Source: Mixia osmundae IAM 14324
Taxonomy: Eukaryota; Basidiomycota; Mixiomycetes; Mixiales; Mixiaceae
Assembly (NCBI RefSeq): GCF_000708205.1
Contig: NW_014575559.1
Coordinates: 1,012,123-1,076,122, forward strand
Reading direction: 5' to 3'
DNA: 64,000 nucleotides
Shown: positions 11,205-22,029 of the stretch, piece after piece
Numbering within the stretch: the first letter of the stretch is position 1
How the letters are laid out: each line of letters opens with the position of its first letter
Made by a program: the position numbers and the translations under genes
Notes under the pieces: model-generated
Databases searched by the model: none
Told to the model about the DNA's origin: nothing
The model's input: only the letters and a program-made list of their open reading frames with translations

Positions 11205-12651
11205 TCAAGCATTACATTCTCGTTCCCAGTCTGCTTTGGTGATCGATATGCCTTCTAGCGCTTTCTCAAATCCTGCAAGTGTACAGACTTCGCCCGAGCT
11301 GCCTTGTAGATGCTGCCCTTGCGCTTGACATGCGGGTATCTTCATCGTCTTGCCGTTATATCTCATTCTGACGAAATGATCCGATCGAGACTGTGAGCGA
11401 AAGAAAGTCGAAAAGAAGGACAGGCTGCCCTGCGTGGATGGCGTCTCGAAGAGCTCAAAGCCGACGTGGGAGGAGAACGGCGGCCAAGCTTCTTCCTCTA
11501 CGCCAAACGTCCTCGTCAGACCGCCAAGCGTGGTATCGTGACAAGAGTGCAGAGCCAATCGCAGTTTTTCAGATGTAGGCTGTGCAGCCTTTCTCTTGAA
11601 GCTCTCGAGCATATCGCCTGTCAGTCTGCCCATGGCTAACCGCTTGAACTCTGGTGAGCGGTATCCGTTGAAGAACTCCGCCAGGACTGCTCGTTCGAGC
11701 GTGCGCAAGACGACAGGATCGAGGAACGGCTCCGGGACGTGCATACCGTGACTTCGTGCTGCATTGATGGTATCGAGTATGCCTGCAAGGTCGTGTCCGG
11801 CTAAGAGACTTGCAAGTGTCTCATGGCAGGGAGAGCTCACCGTTTGCACGAGGATGGGAATCGACTCTGATGGGATTGGGAAAGAACCTCGCAATCTTGT
11901 CATCGAGGCCTGCCAAGGCTTCTTCGTGCTCTACTTTTGCAAGCTGCTGAGCTTCTTTATCGAGTCTGTACAGTCTCTTGCAAGCCGATGGGTTCGGCCA
12001 TAGGCTCTCTTCGTGAATATCTCGGATCATGATCGTTGGCTTCCAGCCATCCATTTGCTGACGGGGATACAGGCCCTGTATCGTCTGTTGTAAGGATTCT
12101 ATGGTACGCTGTATTGGCGTCGTGCGAAAAGTGACAACACCTTCGTCTTTGGCGGTCATCATAGACGGCAGGAAGCCTAATCGATCGATATAGGTCGCTC
12201 GTAGCTGTTCGCCGACGGATAGCAAGGACGAACGGCCGAGATCGGTCGGTTGGCCTGAATGACAAGCTCCTTCGGGTGCAACACGGGGCGAGTTCACTTG
12301 GTCTTGTCGTTGTGCTTTGACGACCATGGGAAAGGAAGTCAGAGTGCCTTGACTGTTCGCAACGGCAGCATCGAATTGGCCGGCGAGATGGCACAGGATC
12401 CAATCATCGGGCATGCCTACATTCTGCATACGCCGTCTGACGGGCGTGCGCTCGCCATGACGAACAAAGAGGTGGGCTTGCAGTAGTCGCAGGCCAGCAG
12501 GCACATAGTCGTCCAAGTCTTCGCCTAGCAGTCCTGCGGGCGGTCTGCCATTCTGTGGAGCGGGCTTGGCTGCCATGTTGATCCGGGAGAGGATGATGGA
12601 GGCTAGTGTTGCTACTGCGAGTGTTGCTGCCCAAGCTGGTCGTGTGAGCAT
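11205..12651 (-). CDS. membrane-anchored histidine acid phosphatase
   Basis: First in-frame ATG at 12651 gives [20 protein letters not shown], a signal anchor or mitochondrial/ER lead. The catalytic RHGERTP motif appears in [15 protein letters not shown], and the proton-donor HD in [11 protein letters not shown] near the C terminus, as in branch-2 histidine phosphatases (acid phosphatase / lysophosphatidic acid phosphatase ACP6 type). One 41-nt intron falls around 11785-11833, where GTGAGC...CTTAG restores the frame into [15 protein letters not shown]. Substrate cannot be told from sequence. Convergent with RPS2, about 50 bp between stops. Confidence 0.8.
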
Positions 12652-12926
12652 GTCGCCATCGTCGACGCAAAGCCAGGCCAATGATGACACGGTGATCGAA
12701 GTGATCGCGCTTGCCGAGAATTCGAAAGATGGCCAATCGAATTTAATCTGGCTCGCACACGCCTCACCCCTTCATCCTTCCTCATCAACAGACCCCTTCA
12801 TCTTGCAACGGAGTCACAATCCTGAGTCTGCGCCGTCATCGTCCCATCGATGCTTAGATAGTCCTGACAATACCATTATCGGTACATGCATAGCTTATCA
12901 GATGCAAGGCTAGAACGCTCGACCTA

Positions 12927-13233
12927 TCATGAGCGGGGCACCGCCGTATGACAAATCCCGCGTTGCCAATAGCACCACGGCTTGAGGAGCACGTCAGCAG
13001 CTGCGCCGAAAGGTCCGATGAGAGCTCACGCCTGCCTCCGTGCAGTAATCTTCGTCTGTGATGCCGGGACAGTCGACAGCACGCACGTGCAGTTCCTGTC
13101 CGACGATGTCCATCAGCCAACGGCATCACAGCGGGCGTTGTCAACCAACATGGGCGCCTGTAGCTATAGCGCGGCTCATGGCCAATGCAAGCATGGCGAA
13201 GAAGATCGCAATCGAAAGGCATTTGTTGTTCAT
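12927..13233 (-). CDS. 67-residue secreted cysteine-rich protein
   Basis: Three small exons: signal peptide MNNKCLSIAIFFAMLALAMS with ATG at 13233; a middle exon ELHVRAVDCPGITDEDYC; a last exon PWCYWQRGICHTAVPRS ending at 12927. Both introns are GT-AG (GTTGGT, about 54 nt with a GGCTGATG branch-like site; GTGAGC with GCTGACG). The mature part has four Cys. The CYWQRGIC block resembles CKWFPYGC of the secreted protein at 54844. A TATA-like box lies about 50 bp upstream. Function unknown. Confidence 0.5.
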
Positions 13234-13281
13234 CGTGTCTGCTGCTTGGTGATCAGGACTGAGCCAGTGGTCAACGAAGCC

Positions 13282-13289
13282 TTATAAGC
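13282..13289 (-). promoter_or_regulatory. TATA-like box
   Basis: Minus-strand CTTATAAG about 50 bp before the ATG at 13233, a suitable place for the small secreted gene. Confidence 0.4.
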
Positions 13290-13466
13290 AAGTCTCGACG
13301 CAGCGGAAGGAAGGATGCAATACGATCGGAAAGATACCCCGACATTGCAACGCCCGCTCTAGCCGAGTTGCGGTCCGTCCATGCTACGCACCGCGCCATG
13401 CTGCTCAAACGGTTGCTCATCTCCCCTCGTCCTATGTAACTGTGTGTGAGCAGCATCGTCAGGCTG

Positions 13467-13891
13467 CTATGTCGGACTCACCCTGCAACAACGAGCCATG
13501 TAGCCATTACCACAGTGGACGACTTCTGCATCTGGATCACGAGCATTGCAAAGCATCAACGGTATGTCTGTCAACCGAGTGTAATCGCATTCGATCGTGA
13601 CTGCAAACGTCTCAGCATGCATGTGCAGGAATGAAGAGGGAGCGTACAGTCGGGCAGACTAGAGAGGTGTTTGCAAGTTGATATGGACATGATGCCGAAT
13701 GATTTGAGCTTTGCCGACACCTTTTCGCCGCCCTCGAAAGCAGAAGGGCAATAAATATTGACCTTGCCGATGGTTGCTATTGGCGCCTCCGAGCATGAGC
13801 TACCAACGCCATCAGATCCTGAGCAAGCATCACGGCAAAGGTCATACGCCAGGGCTGTGCAAATGAATGCAGCGAGGTACAATACAAGCAT
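13467..13891 (-). CDS. about 120-residue secreted cysteine-rich protein
   Basis: ATG at 13891 opens a strong signal peptide (MLVLYLAAFICTALA), then YDLCRDACSGSDG and GSSCSEAP. Exon 1 ends at 13721 (GTGTCG donor) and exon 2 starts at 13658. Exon 2 reads on in frame through FAVTIECDYTRLTDIP and CNARDPDAEVVHCGNGYMA to a CC pair, with stop at 13467. About nine Cys in the mature chain suggest several disulfides and an extracellular product. A GTGAGT immediately after the CC pair could be a further donor, so the C terminus may extend. No family recognised. Confidence 0.5.
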
Positions 13892-13958
13892 GCGTGCGCG
13901 CAAGCAAATTCATTCCATCCATTGCAACGGTTCTTGACGTAGCCAAAGCGACGCGTCG

Positions 13959-15576
13959 TCAAGTGGTTCCCTTGGGCAGTGCTTCGGGCGACAGTTTATG
14001 CGCCTCTTCTAGCTCCCTCTCGATCCAGCGAGATTCCTGATCCAGCATGTATTGGAAGCTGAAGCCACAGACGCATGCAAGGTCCCGACGTTGGCGCTGG
14101 TATTCTATGTCAGTCTGCTTATCTCGTAAGCTTTGGGCATATGTCGGCAGTACGAGGCTCTCTAAGACACAGCAACAGCTTGCCAACATGATGGGCTTGC
14201 GAACCTGCAGCGACATGACGTCAACGAGAGCATTGCTTCATGGGCGCATGATCTACTTTGAGAAGACGCGCTCGGCCCTGAGGATTGATCCATCTGATTT
14301 CTATGAGAAGCGAGTGTGAGAAGCGGAGTGGTGTGTGAGTGCCTGGGAATGTGCTTGATGACATGGACTCGTCGCAGGGCAGCCGGACTGCGAACTTTGG
14401 CGAAATATACTGTTCGCCTTTTCTGATTTGCGCCAAATGTGCTTTATAGGGTGTCTGCTTGTCAGAAGCCGAGCTGTGAGTACTGTCGGATCGCTCCAAG
14501 TTTGCCGGGGTACCTCCTGGAGAGTCTCCCAATACGACAATGGGAGGATCGTGAGGAGAAGCATTGCCGTCGATGTGTGCGATGACGCGCCGAATGACCG
14601 TCTCAGGTCGCACAAGCTTGTCAGCCTGATGTTCGTTCAACGGTGCGCCCCATGTGAAGTATCTGAGCGGTGTGAGCTCAAACGTCTGTTCGACGATGAG
14701 CGAGATAGAAGATAGTGTAAAGTCAGTTGACGGCGCTAGCAAGTTGAGCGAGATGAGCATGAGGCCGGAGAGCGTCATGTGATCAGACGTCACGTTGATT
14801 GAATACGGCCCAAGTTCGTCAGAGTCCTCGATGACATCGAGAGATAGCCCGGGCGGCAGCTCGGCTACGCCAGAAGGGTTTGGCACTGTTGGACAGAAAA
14901 TTTCTGTTGTCAGGTCTGCACCCAGGCTGCCCAGCCCTCCGGCGACGGCGATAATCTTGGGAGTCACCTTGCCGTGTCGTGATCGGAGGATGTAGGAAGG
15001 TACACTGGAAGGAATTGAGAACTGGAACGGAAGTGTATGGACGCCCTTGTCCAGGTGACCAGGCGTGATGTGTACTTTGCGCTCGAATACAATGCCCTTA
15101 TCGACTGGGCCTGGTATTCATTGATGTCAGTCCTGCGTGTATGAAGACGAATAAGAGCCGGCTGACCGCCGGGAAGGTAGAGCTCTACATGTACGACAAA
15201 GCAGATAGTGATACCGTCCTTGAGATCCCTTGCGCGGGGCAGAGTAAGCGTAGCCTGGCCTTGCACAAGACTGTCATCTCCACTGCCAGGAGCAACAATG
15301 TGATCAGTCGGTAGTGCTGCGATTGCGTAAATTCGTGGAAACTTTGCGTAAACAGCCTTGGGACATACGTGGTTTCGGATGAACGAAGACAAGCGAAGGA
15401 GCGATCGCCAGTTCTAGCTTTGCGCTCTCAAACAACATGGTATCGTTGGCTGAGAGTGTGACCGAAGCATGGCAGGGACCTAGATAATTGACTCGAACAT
15501 TCCGCTGACTCGATGGTAATGGGCCGGGGCAGACGTGATCGTCGATCGAAGTGCTCCAGAATTGTAGATCATCCAA
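13959..15576 (-). CDS. arrestin-like protein
   Basis: Exons on the minus strand join into an arrestin N domain (SLVQGQATLTLPRARDLKDG, KVHITPGHLDKGVHTLPFQF, SIPSSVPSYILRSRHGKVTP) and a C domain (YFTWGAPLN, LLIEIRW, LQVRKPIMLASCCCVLE, LVLPTYAQ). The IP..VPSYI and V(T/S)PKI landmarks are typical of fungal arrestin-related adaptors for Rsp5-dependent endocytosis of plasma-membrane transporters. No clear PPxY seen, so adaptor function is inferred. Four or more exons; stop at 13959. The 5' end is uncertain: the first block (LQFWSTSIDDHVCPG) has no ATG in frame, so a further upstream exon is likely. Confidence 0.65.
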
Positions 15577-15718
15577 AGTTCTCGACGCGTGCTTAGTCAG
15601 TCAGACCCGTGATGACGTGGCCTGCAATGGCTCGGGTACAGCAGCTAGCTTGTTGTGGAGGTGCAGCGAGTTGCCATGCATGCGTCTGCATGGTTAACGG
15701 ACGAGATCTGCATCGAAA

Positions 15719-16963
15719 CTAGTATCTCGGTAGCTCGATGATGCCACCGCGCTCGTTCCAGTCGGCAAGCTCCTTAGTCAGAGGTATCTGACAGCAAAGA
15801 CGAGAAGTGTCTTTGCGAGTGATTGCAAATTCAAGCTGGTCGAGCTCTTCGTCGGAGATAGCAGGAGCAGGGAGAGGAATCTCTGAAGCGTCGATGAAAG
15901 CGACTGCGCAAGTAGCGCACTCGCATGCACCTCCGCACGTCGCCTCTACATACTCGTGCCGCCTGAGAGCATCTTTGACAGACTCGCCTTCGAAGCCAGT
16001 CACATCGACATGCTCGCCATCGTGGGTCGTCAGTCGTAACTGCAGCGTGTCGCCTAAGGCGACTCGTTCCAGTCGTTTTGCATTCTTAGGATCTACTGTT
16101 TCCGTTGCGATGGAAGCGTTGTAGAGCTGCTTCTGTTCTAGAGCTGAGAGACCGGTACGACCGCGCCAGCGTGACCACCAGACTTTGTCATCCTTGACGA
16201 CTCGCTTGACAAAGTCGCTCGCATCTGTTGGCTGGATGAGACCGTACCAGTCGCCTTGCGGGTAGACGATAACATTGCCCGCATACTTGTGACCGCCGAT
16301 ATGTGCAATGGGATGCACTTGCACGTTCTTGGCAAGCGATGGCGTTCGCCGAATATAACGCGCCAAAGCAGTGAAGAGCTGTGAGCCGATCACCCCGCAT
16401 CGACAATCTCTGTTGTTGTGCGTGCAGACGAAAATATGCTTCTTGTCTACATCTCTCGCTTCTGGCAAGACAAGTGACTCGTAAAAGGCTTGGAAATCGC
16501 TGAGTGTCGCCATCGATAATGGAAAAGGCACCTCGAGCATCTCCGGATAGATCACCGCTCCGTACTCCTCTGTTCCAGCTTGATCTTCACTGACTTCCTT
16601 GTCTACTTTGCTGACTGTTGGATCCCATGGCTTGCCCGCTGATCTCGTCAAACCAGATAATTTGGTCGAGGAGATATTGACGGAAATCGTGCCAGATCGA
16701 CTCATTGCTGGCACTGACGTGAGCCGATTGAGCGATCTGTACAGAGGAGACACTTTGTCTATATGGCTAGGCCATGTCGAGTCATCTCTGCCAGTGAACA
16801 AGATGAGGTGTCGCTTCATTTCGGGCGCCGTTCCTGCTAATCCCTCTGTGGCGGCAGCCGTCGCTAGCGTGCGTCTGCTCATGCTGGGCTGCACGAGCAG
16901 CGTCCGACCATGGCAAGTCGTCCATCGGCTCGGCAGCGGCAACATCGAGCTCGTCCATCCCAT
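15719..16963 (-). CDS. fusion: Aim32/Apd1-like thioredoxin ferredoxin plus adrenodoxin-type ferredoxin
   Basis: A single 414-residue open frame, no intron. Residues about 50-265 are a sucrase/ferredoxin-like (Aim32/Apd1) domain with its cluster ligands visible: Cys180 and Cys187/189 in CTHNNRDCRCG and His221/His225 in HIGGHK. Residues about 300-414 form an adrenodoxin/Yah1-type [2Fe-2S] domain: TCGGACECATC (Cys343, 349, 352 with C-x5-C-x2-C spacing) and the distal SRLCCQIPLTKEL (Cys390/391). The Arg/Ser-rich N terminus (RRTLATAAATEG) looks like a mitochondrial presequence. The protein should carry two iron-sulfur clusters and act in mitochondrial electron transfer or thiol redox control. Partners unknown. 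Confidence 0.85.
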   Translation of the reverse strand: MGWTSSMLPLPSRWTTCHGRTLLVQPSMSRRTLATAAATEGLAGTAPEMKRHLILFTGRDDSTWPSHIDKVSPLYRSLNRLTSVPAMSRSGTISVNISSTKLSGLTRSAGKPWDPTVSKVDKEVSEDQAGTEEYGAVIYPEMLEVPFPLSMATLSDFQAFYESLVLPEARDVDKKHIFVCTHNNRDCRCGVIGSQLFTALARYIRRTPSLAKNVQVHPIAHIGGHKYAGNVIVYPQGDWYGLIQPTDASDFVKRVVKDDKVWWSRWRGRTGLSALEQKQLYNASIATETVDPKNAKRLERVALGDTLQLRLTTHDGEHVDVTGFEGESVKDALRRHEYVEATCGGACECATCAVAFIDASEIPLPAPAISDEELDQLEFAITRKDTSRLCCQIPLTKELADWNERGGIIELPRY

Positions 16964-17252
16964 CGACTGCTAGCGGCGAATGTCGATGTCGCGCAAAGAC
17001 GAGATGCAGCGATCGCGTCGACCGTGTCGTCACTCCTCTGAGAGCTGACCGGCCTCTGCTCCCTCTGTCCATTGTCAACAGTCGGTCAAAGATTCACAGA
17101 GGATTGATCCCAGCAGAGCTCATCAGCGTTTCCCGAAGTCTCTTGTTCATCCCTAGTACTGGCCGAGCTGTACCATGTGCGCCACCGACCGGGTTTACAG
17201 AGCGGCCAGACCCCGTCGGCTCCATTCCGAATCATACGCATAGCAGCCCAAG

Positions 17253-17405
17253 ATGCTCAGAAAAGCTACGCTACTTCTTATTGTGCTCCTCGCATGTGTT
17301 ATCGCCGTCAAGGCAGACAAAAAGGCCAGCAATACTCGTTTTGCTTTGCTCTTTGACTCGTGCCCAAACAAACGAGCAGCGTCTTGTGAAGCGTCGTCGC
17401 CGTGA
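17253..17405 (+). CDS. 50-residue secreted peptide
   Basis: MLRKATLLLIVLLACVIAVK then ADKKASNTRFALLFDSCPNK; strong signal peptide with likely AVKA cleavage, two Cys in the short mature part. Starts with MLRK like the open frame at 17732, and shares an AVKA cleavage-like end with the peptide at 27432. Could be the first exon of a longer gene, since a KRR-rich frame continues downstream to about 17484. Confidence 0.4.
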   Translation: MLRKATLLLIVLLACVIAVKADKKASNTRFALLFDSCPNKRAASCEASSP

Positions 17406-17731
17406 TCGATACACGGCCTCAGATGATCCCTCGGGCTGTCAGAACGATATGCGGCACCTATCCTTCCCAGTGAATGATGGCTGACTCCTGGCAAAGGGCT
17501 GTTTGTGGTTCGAGGGCGTTTGCGACTGGTAGTCCGTCTTGAGGACTTTTATGCATTCTGCAACCTTCTTTGGCGGCAATAACAAGCAACAACGGCCGGA
17601 TGACAACGGTAATTCTAGGCTCGTCAGCTTATCGACTGTTTCCTCTCATAGCAACGAATATCCAGACTGTCTTGACGATCGTGCTCGCACTGCGTCTGAA
17701 TCGTGGAACCATCGGAGCAGTAAAGCAAAGC
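17406..17731. other. intergenic between two MLRK peptides
   Basis: About 325 bp. A frame reaching about 17484 (VKRRRRD, SGCQNDMRHL) may be a spliced 3' exon of the preceding gene; otherwise no feature seen. Confidence 0.3.
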
Positions 17732-17905
17732 ATGCTTCGCAAGGTTCTCATCGCGCTCATCACTCTCGTGGCAGTCGGTAGCTCGTTCGCTGTACGGCTC
17801 TGCGCGTGTCGGTTCAGCTTGCTCAGCTCGCTGATGAGGTGGCTGGTAGGATACCCCACCCGATGGTCCTTGCGACACGAAGTCAGCAGAGGTCTGCGCC
17901 AATAA
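17732..17905 (+). CDS. 57-residue putative secreted peptide
   Basis: MLRKVLIALITLVAVGSSFA gives a good signal peptide, followed by VRLCACRFSLLSSLMRW and a basic tail. Same MLRK start as the peptide 480 bp upstream, suggesting a local duplication. Coding status is uncertain because the mature part is short and could be spliced. Confidence 0.35.
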   Translation: MLRKVLIALITLVAVGSSFAVRLCACRFSLLSSLMRWLVGYPTRWSLRHEVSRGLRQ

Positions 17906-18393
17906 TGTAGATCTCTCATGACACTACGTATTGATCGCGTATCTGACCACTTTCAGGGCTGTCTTTGGCTCGGTCATGGCTGCATCCCTTCCCTGGGTAG
18001 CTTTGGCGGATGGTGAAGCGCAATCTCTGTCGCTTCGTGGTCACATTGCATTGTGCAGTGCCTCGTAGGGTCTGATCAATGTCTGCGACACTGATCTTTG
18101 CGCGTTACAAAATTTCAGCACCTGTTGCCGAGTCCGTAGCAAAGATTGCAAGGGAGGACGCGCTTGCTCACAGGGCGATCTGTCATCGCGACTTGGGTCT
18201 CGGCAGTCCGCTTTCTCGTGCTATGATCAGCTGACTCGTCCATTGCAATCAAGAGATCGATGATTGCAGCGCTATTGAAGCCAGTATCTGCCGTCACCAT
18301 CGAAGGCCAGCTTAACGCTCCTCTCGACTGAAAAGCGAGACTAGACTGTAGCTGAGTCATGTGATCTGCGCCTTCTTGCAGCCATGAGGTGCG
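17906..18393. other. intergenic, no gene supported
   Basis: About 490 bp. An 81-codon minus frame (18115-18360) lies just downstream of the next gene but shows no signal peptide, domain or family motif. Confidence 0.4.
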
Positions 18394-19067
18394 CTAGACT
18401 TGAGGGATGATAGCGTTGTTGTCTTTGTAAGTCAGGGCACTGTATGCAAGCAAATCAGCGCAGTCGCATCAGGCCGATCGTACTCACGAGCTGGTGACCG
18501 GGTTGCCTTGAACATTGCTGTTTGCTCCAAAGAAATGCCACGAGTCGATCACGCCTGCTGACACAATCAACTGCATTTCTATGTAAGATGAACCGGCTGA
18601 CCTGTCTTGCTGTGATAGAGACGCAGAGACGCAGAGTAAGGTCCAGAGGCAGCGGCTGTAAAGACTGCACGAGCTGATGAGCTTGCTATCTCGGTCAGAA
18701 CAGGAATGTGCTGACATGTCCAGTCGGAGTAGTACGATACAGCCGAGATCTGGCCGTGCTGGTCTGGTCGAGCACCACCTTGGAGCGAGTTGTCAAAGTC
18801 GAACATCAGAGCGCCATAGTACTTCCCACTGCTTGTCCCGTCAGCCCGGCTGCCCATACTTTCGCTCCTGGCATACACAGGGTCGAAAGCGAGAGCGAAC
18901 TCGACATGTGCTCCGCTGTCGTTATCGCCATGAAGGCTGAGGACGTAATGAGTTGTTCCTTTGACGAATGCAGCTTCTTGGTTCACAGGCAGTGCTTGAC
19001 CAGTGATGAAGCAAGCGGAGAGCAGCACGAGTGCGCGAACGAGGCTGCGATGCATCTGAAGCAGCAT
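18394..19067 (-). CDS. family 2-like secreted protein, divergent copy
   Basis: ATG at 19067 with signal peptide (HRSLVRALVLLSACFITGQA). Blocks in family order: YVLSLHGDNDSGAHVEFALA, FDPVYA, a phase-2 intron (GTATGC...AAGCAG), GKYYGALMFDFDN, YYSDWTC, SASLRLYHSKTG, SWHFFGANSNVQGNPVTSS, and a last exon ALTYKDNNAIIPQV ending at 18394. The YYGAL block ties it to family 2, while its LRLYHSKTG strand matches LRMYHSKTG of family 3 (53047), so it bridges the two. About five exons. Function unknown. Confidence 0.65.
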
Positions 19068-19153
19068 GATCTCGAGCCAAAGTTGCGTGCTATGTGTCTG
19101 ACACGACGCGCAAGGTTGTCGCGATGACGACAGGATGCTCTCGCAGTCGGACT

Positions 19154-20026
19154 CTAAACGCTTGATGCTTCGGAATCGAAAAGCGCAGCAACCCAGTACA
19201 GAGGACGACCGTCGTCAGTCTGAGTGTCAATCCAGACGAGTCCATCGATCATGAGGGCCGTCTCGAGGGCAGATTCGACCTTTTGAGGCGTCCAGCGTGC
19301 TTGGCTCTCCAGGAACGCATGAGACACGAATCCGTTGCCAGAAAGAGAAGCAATCTCGACGAGCTTGATGGCATCCGTGTTGAATTCGGCTGGGCGTGAG
19401 CGAACGAGCTTTCTATCGCCAATCGTCAAGAGGTGGTAGCCTGTACCTAGCGGCTCGAGCACGCGCAACGCTCTGATGATATCGGATTCTGTGATCATCG
19501 CCGTCGGGGAGGGCGAGGCATGGGTGACTTTGCGAGTCCATCTACCCCATATGCTCGAATCATCGCCATTGGCACTTGGCGCCGCGGCGATGGCAGGTTC
19601 TGCGCCCGTTCTGAGCTTGGCAATGCCGCGCATGAGCTCAGATAGCTCGATGAGACCACCGTTACGGTCTCTACTGGCCAAACAGACGTCGACAATCTGT
19701 ACAGCCAATGCGTACGTCCAGTCGCTAATTCCTAGCATATCCCAGATACCAGCAGTACGCGAACGACCGGAAGCAGGTACGGGTGCGCCCAACGGATCCA
19801 CGCCCAGCTGTGCACACATCTCGCTAAAGTGCTGTCGGAAGACGGGATCCGAGAGAATCTTTGCTCGATGCTGAGTTGCAAAGTTGCGTAGAGTCGACTG
19901 AAAGGTACTCAATTGGGCTGAAAGGATGTCTGTCTGGGCTGCTGTGATGTCGCTTGACAAGCTTGTATAGGATGTCAGCGAGTCAGTGTGTCGCTGCAGT
20001 GACGAGATGCCGACATTGCGGCGCAT
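19154..20026 (-). CDS. SNF8: ESCRT-II subunit VPS22 / SNF8 (EAP30)
   Basis: Single 290-residue frame. The start MRRNVGISSLQRH matches the conserved MRRxVGIxGIQ start of Snf8/EAP30. Further on are FRQHFSEMCAQLGVDPL, YALAVQIVDVCLASRDRNGG and LVEIASLSGNGFVSHAFLES, a winged-helix part ending WIDTQTDDGRPLYWVAALF. It forms the core of ESCRT-II with Vps25 and Vps36 on endosomes for multivesicular-body sorting. No intron, unlike most neighbours. Confidence 0.93.
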   Translation of the reverse strand: MRRNVGISSLQRHTDSLTSYTSLSSDITAAQTDILSAQLSTFQSTLRNFATQHRAKILSDPVFRQHFSEMCAQLGVDPLGAPVPASGRSRTAGIWDMLGISDWTYALAVQIVDVCLASRDRNGGLIELSELMRGIAKLRTGAEPAIAAAPSANGDDSSIWGRWTRKVTHASPSPTAMITESDIIRALRVLEPLGTGYHLLTIGDRKLVRSRPAEFNTDAIKLVEIASLSGNGFVSHAFLESQARWTPQKVESALETALMIDGLVWIDTQTDDGRPLYWVAALFDSEASSV

Positions 20027-20494
20027 TCTGGCCGCGTGATGCTCAGCAAGTCGCTGGCAATCCGGGTATCGCGAGGGTGCAGATCTAGATTTATCTTATC
20101 GCGTCATGCATTCGATCAGGCAAAGCCGCGAGGCAGACTGACAAAGTCATCGCTTAATATGCCCCCATGAACTGATTTTTCCTTCAAAAGTCATCAGTCA
20201 TCGTCTGCGCTCAGCATGTCAGTGCATGTCAGCGACAGCTACCGCGAGTCGTCCACTGTCAAAGCATCTCGGGAAGCTTCTCGACTCGAGAAACCGATCC
20301 ATCAACTGCTCAAAGTGCTCGTCCGACCTCACTCAATGCATCTTTGACTTCCACAAAGCCTCCTTCGCGACGGTCTTGTCACGAAGCAGCACGCGACTTC
20401 CTTATATCCCAAAGCTTTGTCATCTCTTTACTGCGCGCTTGGGCAGGCAGTCAGCTGCATCGCGCCTCGGTAACACGCAATACGCCGGACGGAG
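20027..20494. other. divergent upstream region of SNF8 and family 2 copy
   Basis: About 470 bp between two divergent starts; no coding signal, no clear TATA box. Confidence 0.4.
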
Positions 20495-21114
20495 ATGCGC
20501 ATCGTCAATTTTGCCTCGACTGTTTTGATTATGGGCTTCACAAGTGTCTGCTGCTCGCCGGTAGCAAAGTCGACGGGTGACGTTCGGATTGCTGCAGCTG
20601 GAAGCCCGCAATATTACATGTCCCTTTCTGGCTATGCTGGCGTATGGCCAACTGGATTCACCTTCGAACTTGCCTTTGACCCTGCGTACGCTACACTGAA
20701 GCATGATCGCATGCACTGACTGCTTCGAAAGGCAATCGTACTACGGCGCATTGATGCTCTGCAACAACGATGTCAAAGGATCTACGTGCGGCGCAGTGTA
20801 CCTCGGTCATGGTGGCACTGGTGATGCTCGCTGGTCAGATTGGCGGTGCAAGTCACACACACACACTTGTTTGTCTATCCAAACTGACAGCTTGGCGCCA
20901 TTCAGTCTTTGGACCCTTTTACGATCTCAATGCCCACCTGTTGCACAAGGCCGATGGCACGATGACCGGTTGGACGCTTCAAAGAGGCTCCTTGCACGGC
21001 CGATACATTCAAAACATGTGCGGCTTGCTTGCCAAAGCAAGTATACATCGCTCACATCCACGCAGGGCACTTACGAATGTTCAGAGCCACACGCCGATTC
21101 CTTACCTCCCTTGA
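20495..21114 (+). CDS. family 2 secreted protein, copy 1 (intact)
   Basis: Signal peptide MRIVNFASTVLIMGFTSVCC; exon 1 ends QYYMSLSGY...FTFELAFDPA at a GTACGC donor in phase 2. Exon 2 begins AQSYYGALMLCNNDVK, then TCGAVYLGHGGTGDARWSDW. The following intron appears to be GC-AG (T|GCAAGT...TTCAG), phase 1. Exon 3 has YDLNAHLLHKADGTMTGWTL, and the last exon ends TNVQSHTPIPYLP with TGA at 21112. Two Cys in exon 2 probably pair. Small extracellular protein of unknown function; same strand as the next copy. Confidence 0.75.
20853..20866. repeat. short CA microsatellite in an intron
   Basis: A run of about seven CA units in the GC-AG intron of the family 2 copy. Confidence 0.8.
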
Positions 21115-21415
21115 TGCAGCGTGTACGTGCTCTGATCATCGATGCATTGTGGAGTCAGCCATCACGGATGTCACGATCGCGAAGGCCTTACTCTGCGCAA
21201 AGGCTAGCGCGCATTGCGCCTAGAACAGTACAGTCGGACATTACGTCTGGCTCCTCCCCGACAACATGCCGCTAGACTCCTCGAGCTGCCTTTTGAGGTA
21301 CTTGGTGCATCAGCGCGTAGCAACGCCCCTGTCGCGGATCTGTACCCGAGGCTCAGGCGGTCGTCATACCGCTACTTCATCCAGCGAGAACTACCTTTAC
21401 GGACTCATCGTCAAC

Positions 21416-22029
21416 ATGCGCTTTCTCGCCGTCCTTCCGATGTTCCTGCCGTTCTTCGCGTCGACGGTCAATTGCTCGCCCGTCGAAACGGGGATCGTCA
21501 CTGGTGGCAGAGGCGTTTACCCCGAGTACTACATGACCCTCGAATCACCCAATCGTCACTTCTCGGTTGGCTTCACCTTTCAGCTGGCTTACAACACTTT
21601 GTGCGCTTCAGATCTGCAGACGCTTTGTGTCCACAAACCTGATGACACTTCCAGGAACTCATACTACGGCGCGCTTACCGTGTGCATCAACGACTTCAAG
21701 TCGGGCACATGTGGCGCTGCCTATCTCAACCATGGCGGTGTAGGTGATGACCGCTGGTCGTACTGGGAGTGTGAGCCTTCTGGCGTTTGCCGCGTAATAT
21801 TGACTGACCAAACGGGAGGCAGTCAAGGGAACAGGCTTCATTGTCTACGTTCGCCTTTGGCACAAGGGAGATGGTACGATTACTAGCTACTCGATCAAGG
21901 ACGGCATGTTGGAGTACGGCATCATTTACTACCAGTACGATGTCTCTGTCGAGCAGGATTCATTGCTCATGCTTCGACAGATCCCTTACGAATCTTCAGA
22001 CTCATGCGGACATTCCCTGCACGAGTTGA
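21416..22029 (+). CDS. family 2 secreted protein, copy 2 (intact)
   Basis: ATG at 21416: MRFLAVLPMFLPFFASTVNC signal peptide, SPVETGIVTGGRGVYPEYYM, FTFQLAYN, then exon 2 SYYGALTVCINDFKSGTCGA with LNHGGVGDDRWSYWE, phase-1 intron (GTGAGC...GGCAG), exon 3 GFIVYVRLWHKGDGTITSYS and last exon LTNLQTHADIPCTS ending at 22029. All family landmarks present in open frame. Head-to-tail with copy 1. Confidence 0.75.

Noticed and set aside
18115-18360. 81-codon minus frame after the secreted gene at 18394
   Set aside because: No motif, no signal peptide and no homologous frame next to other copies.
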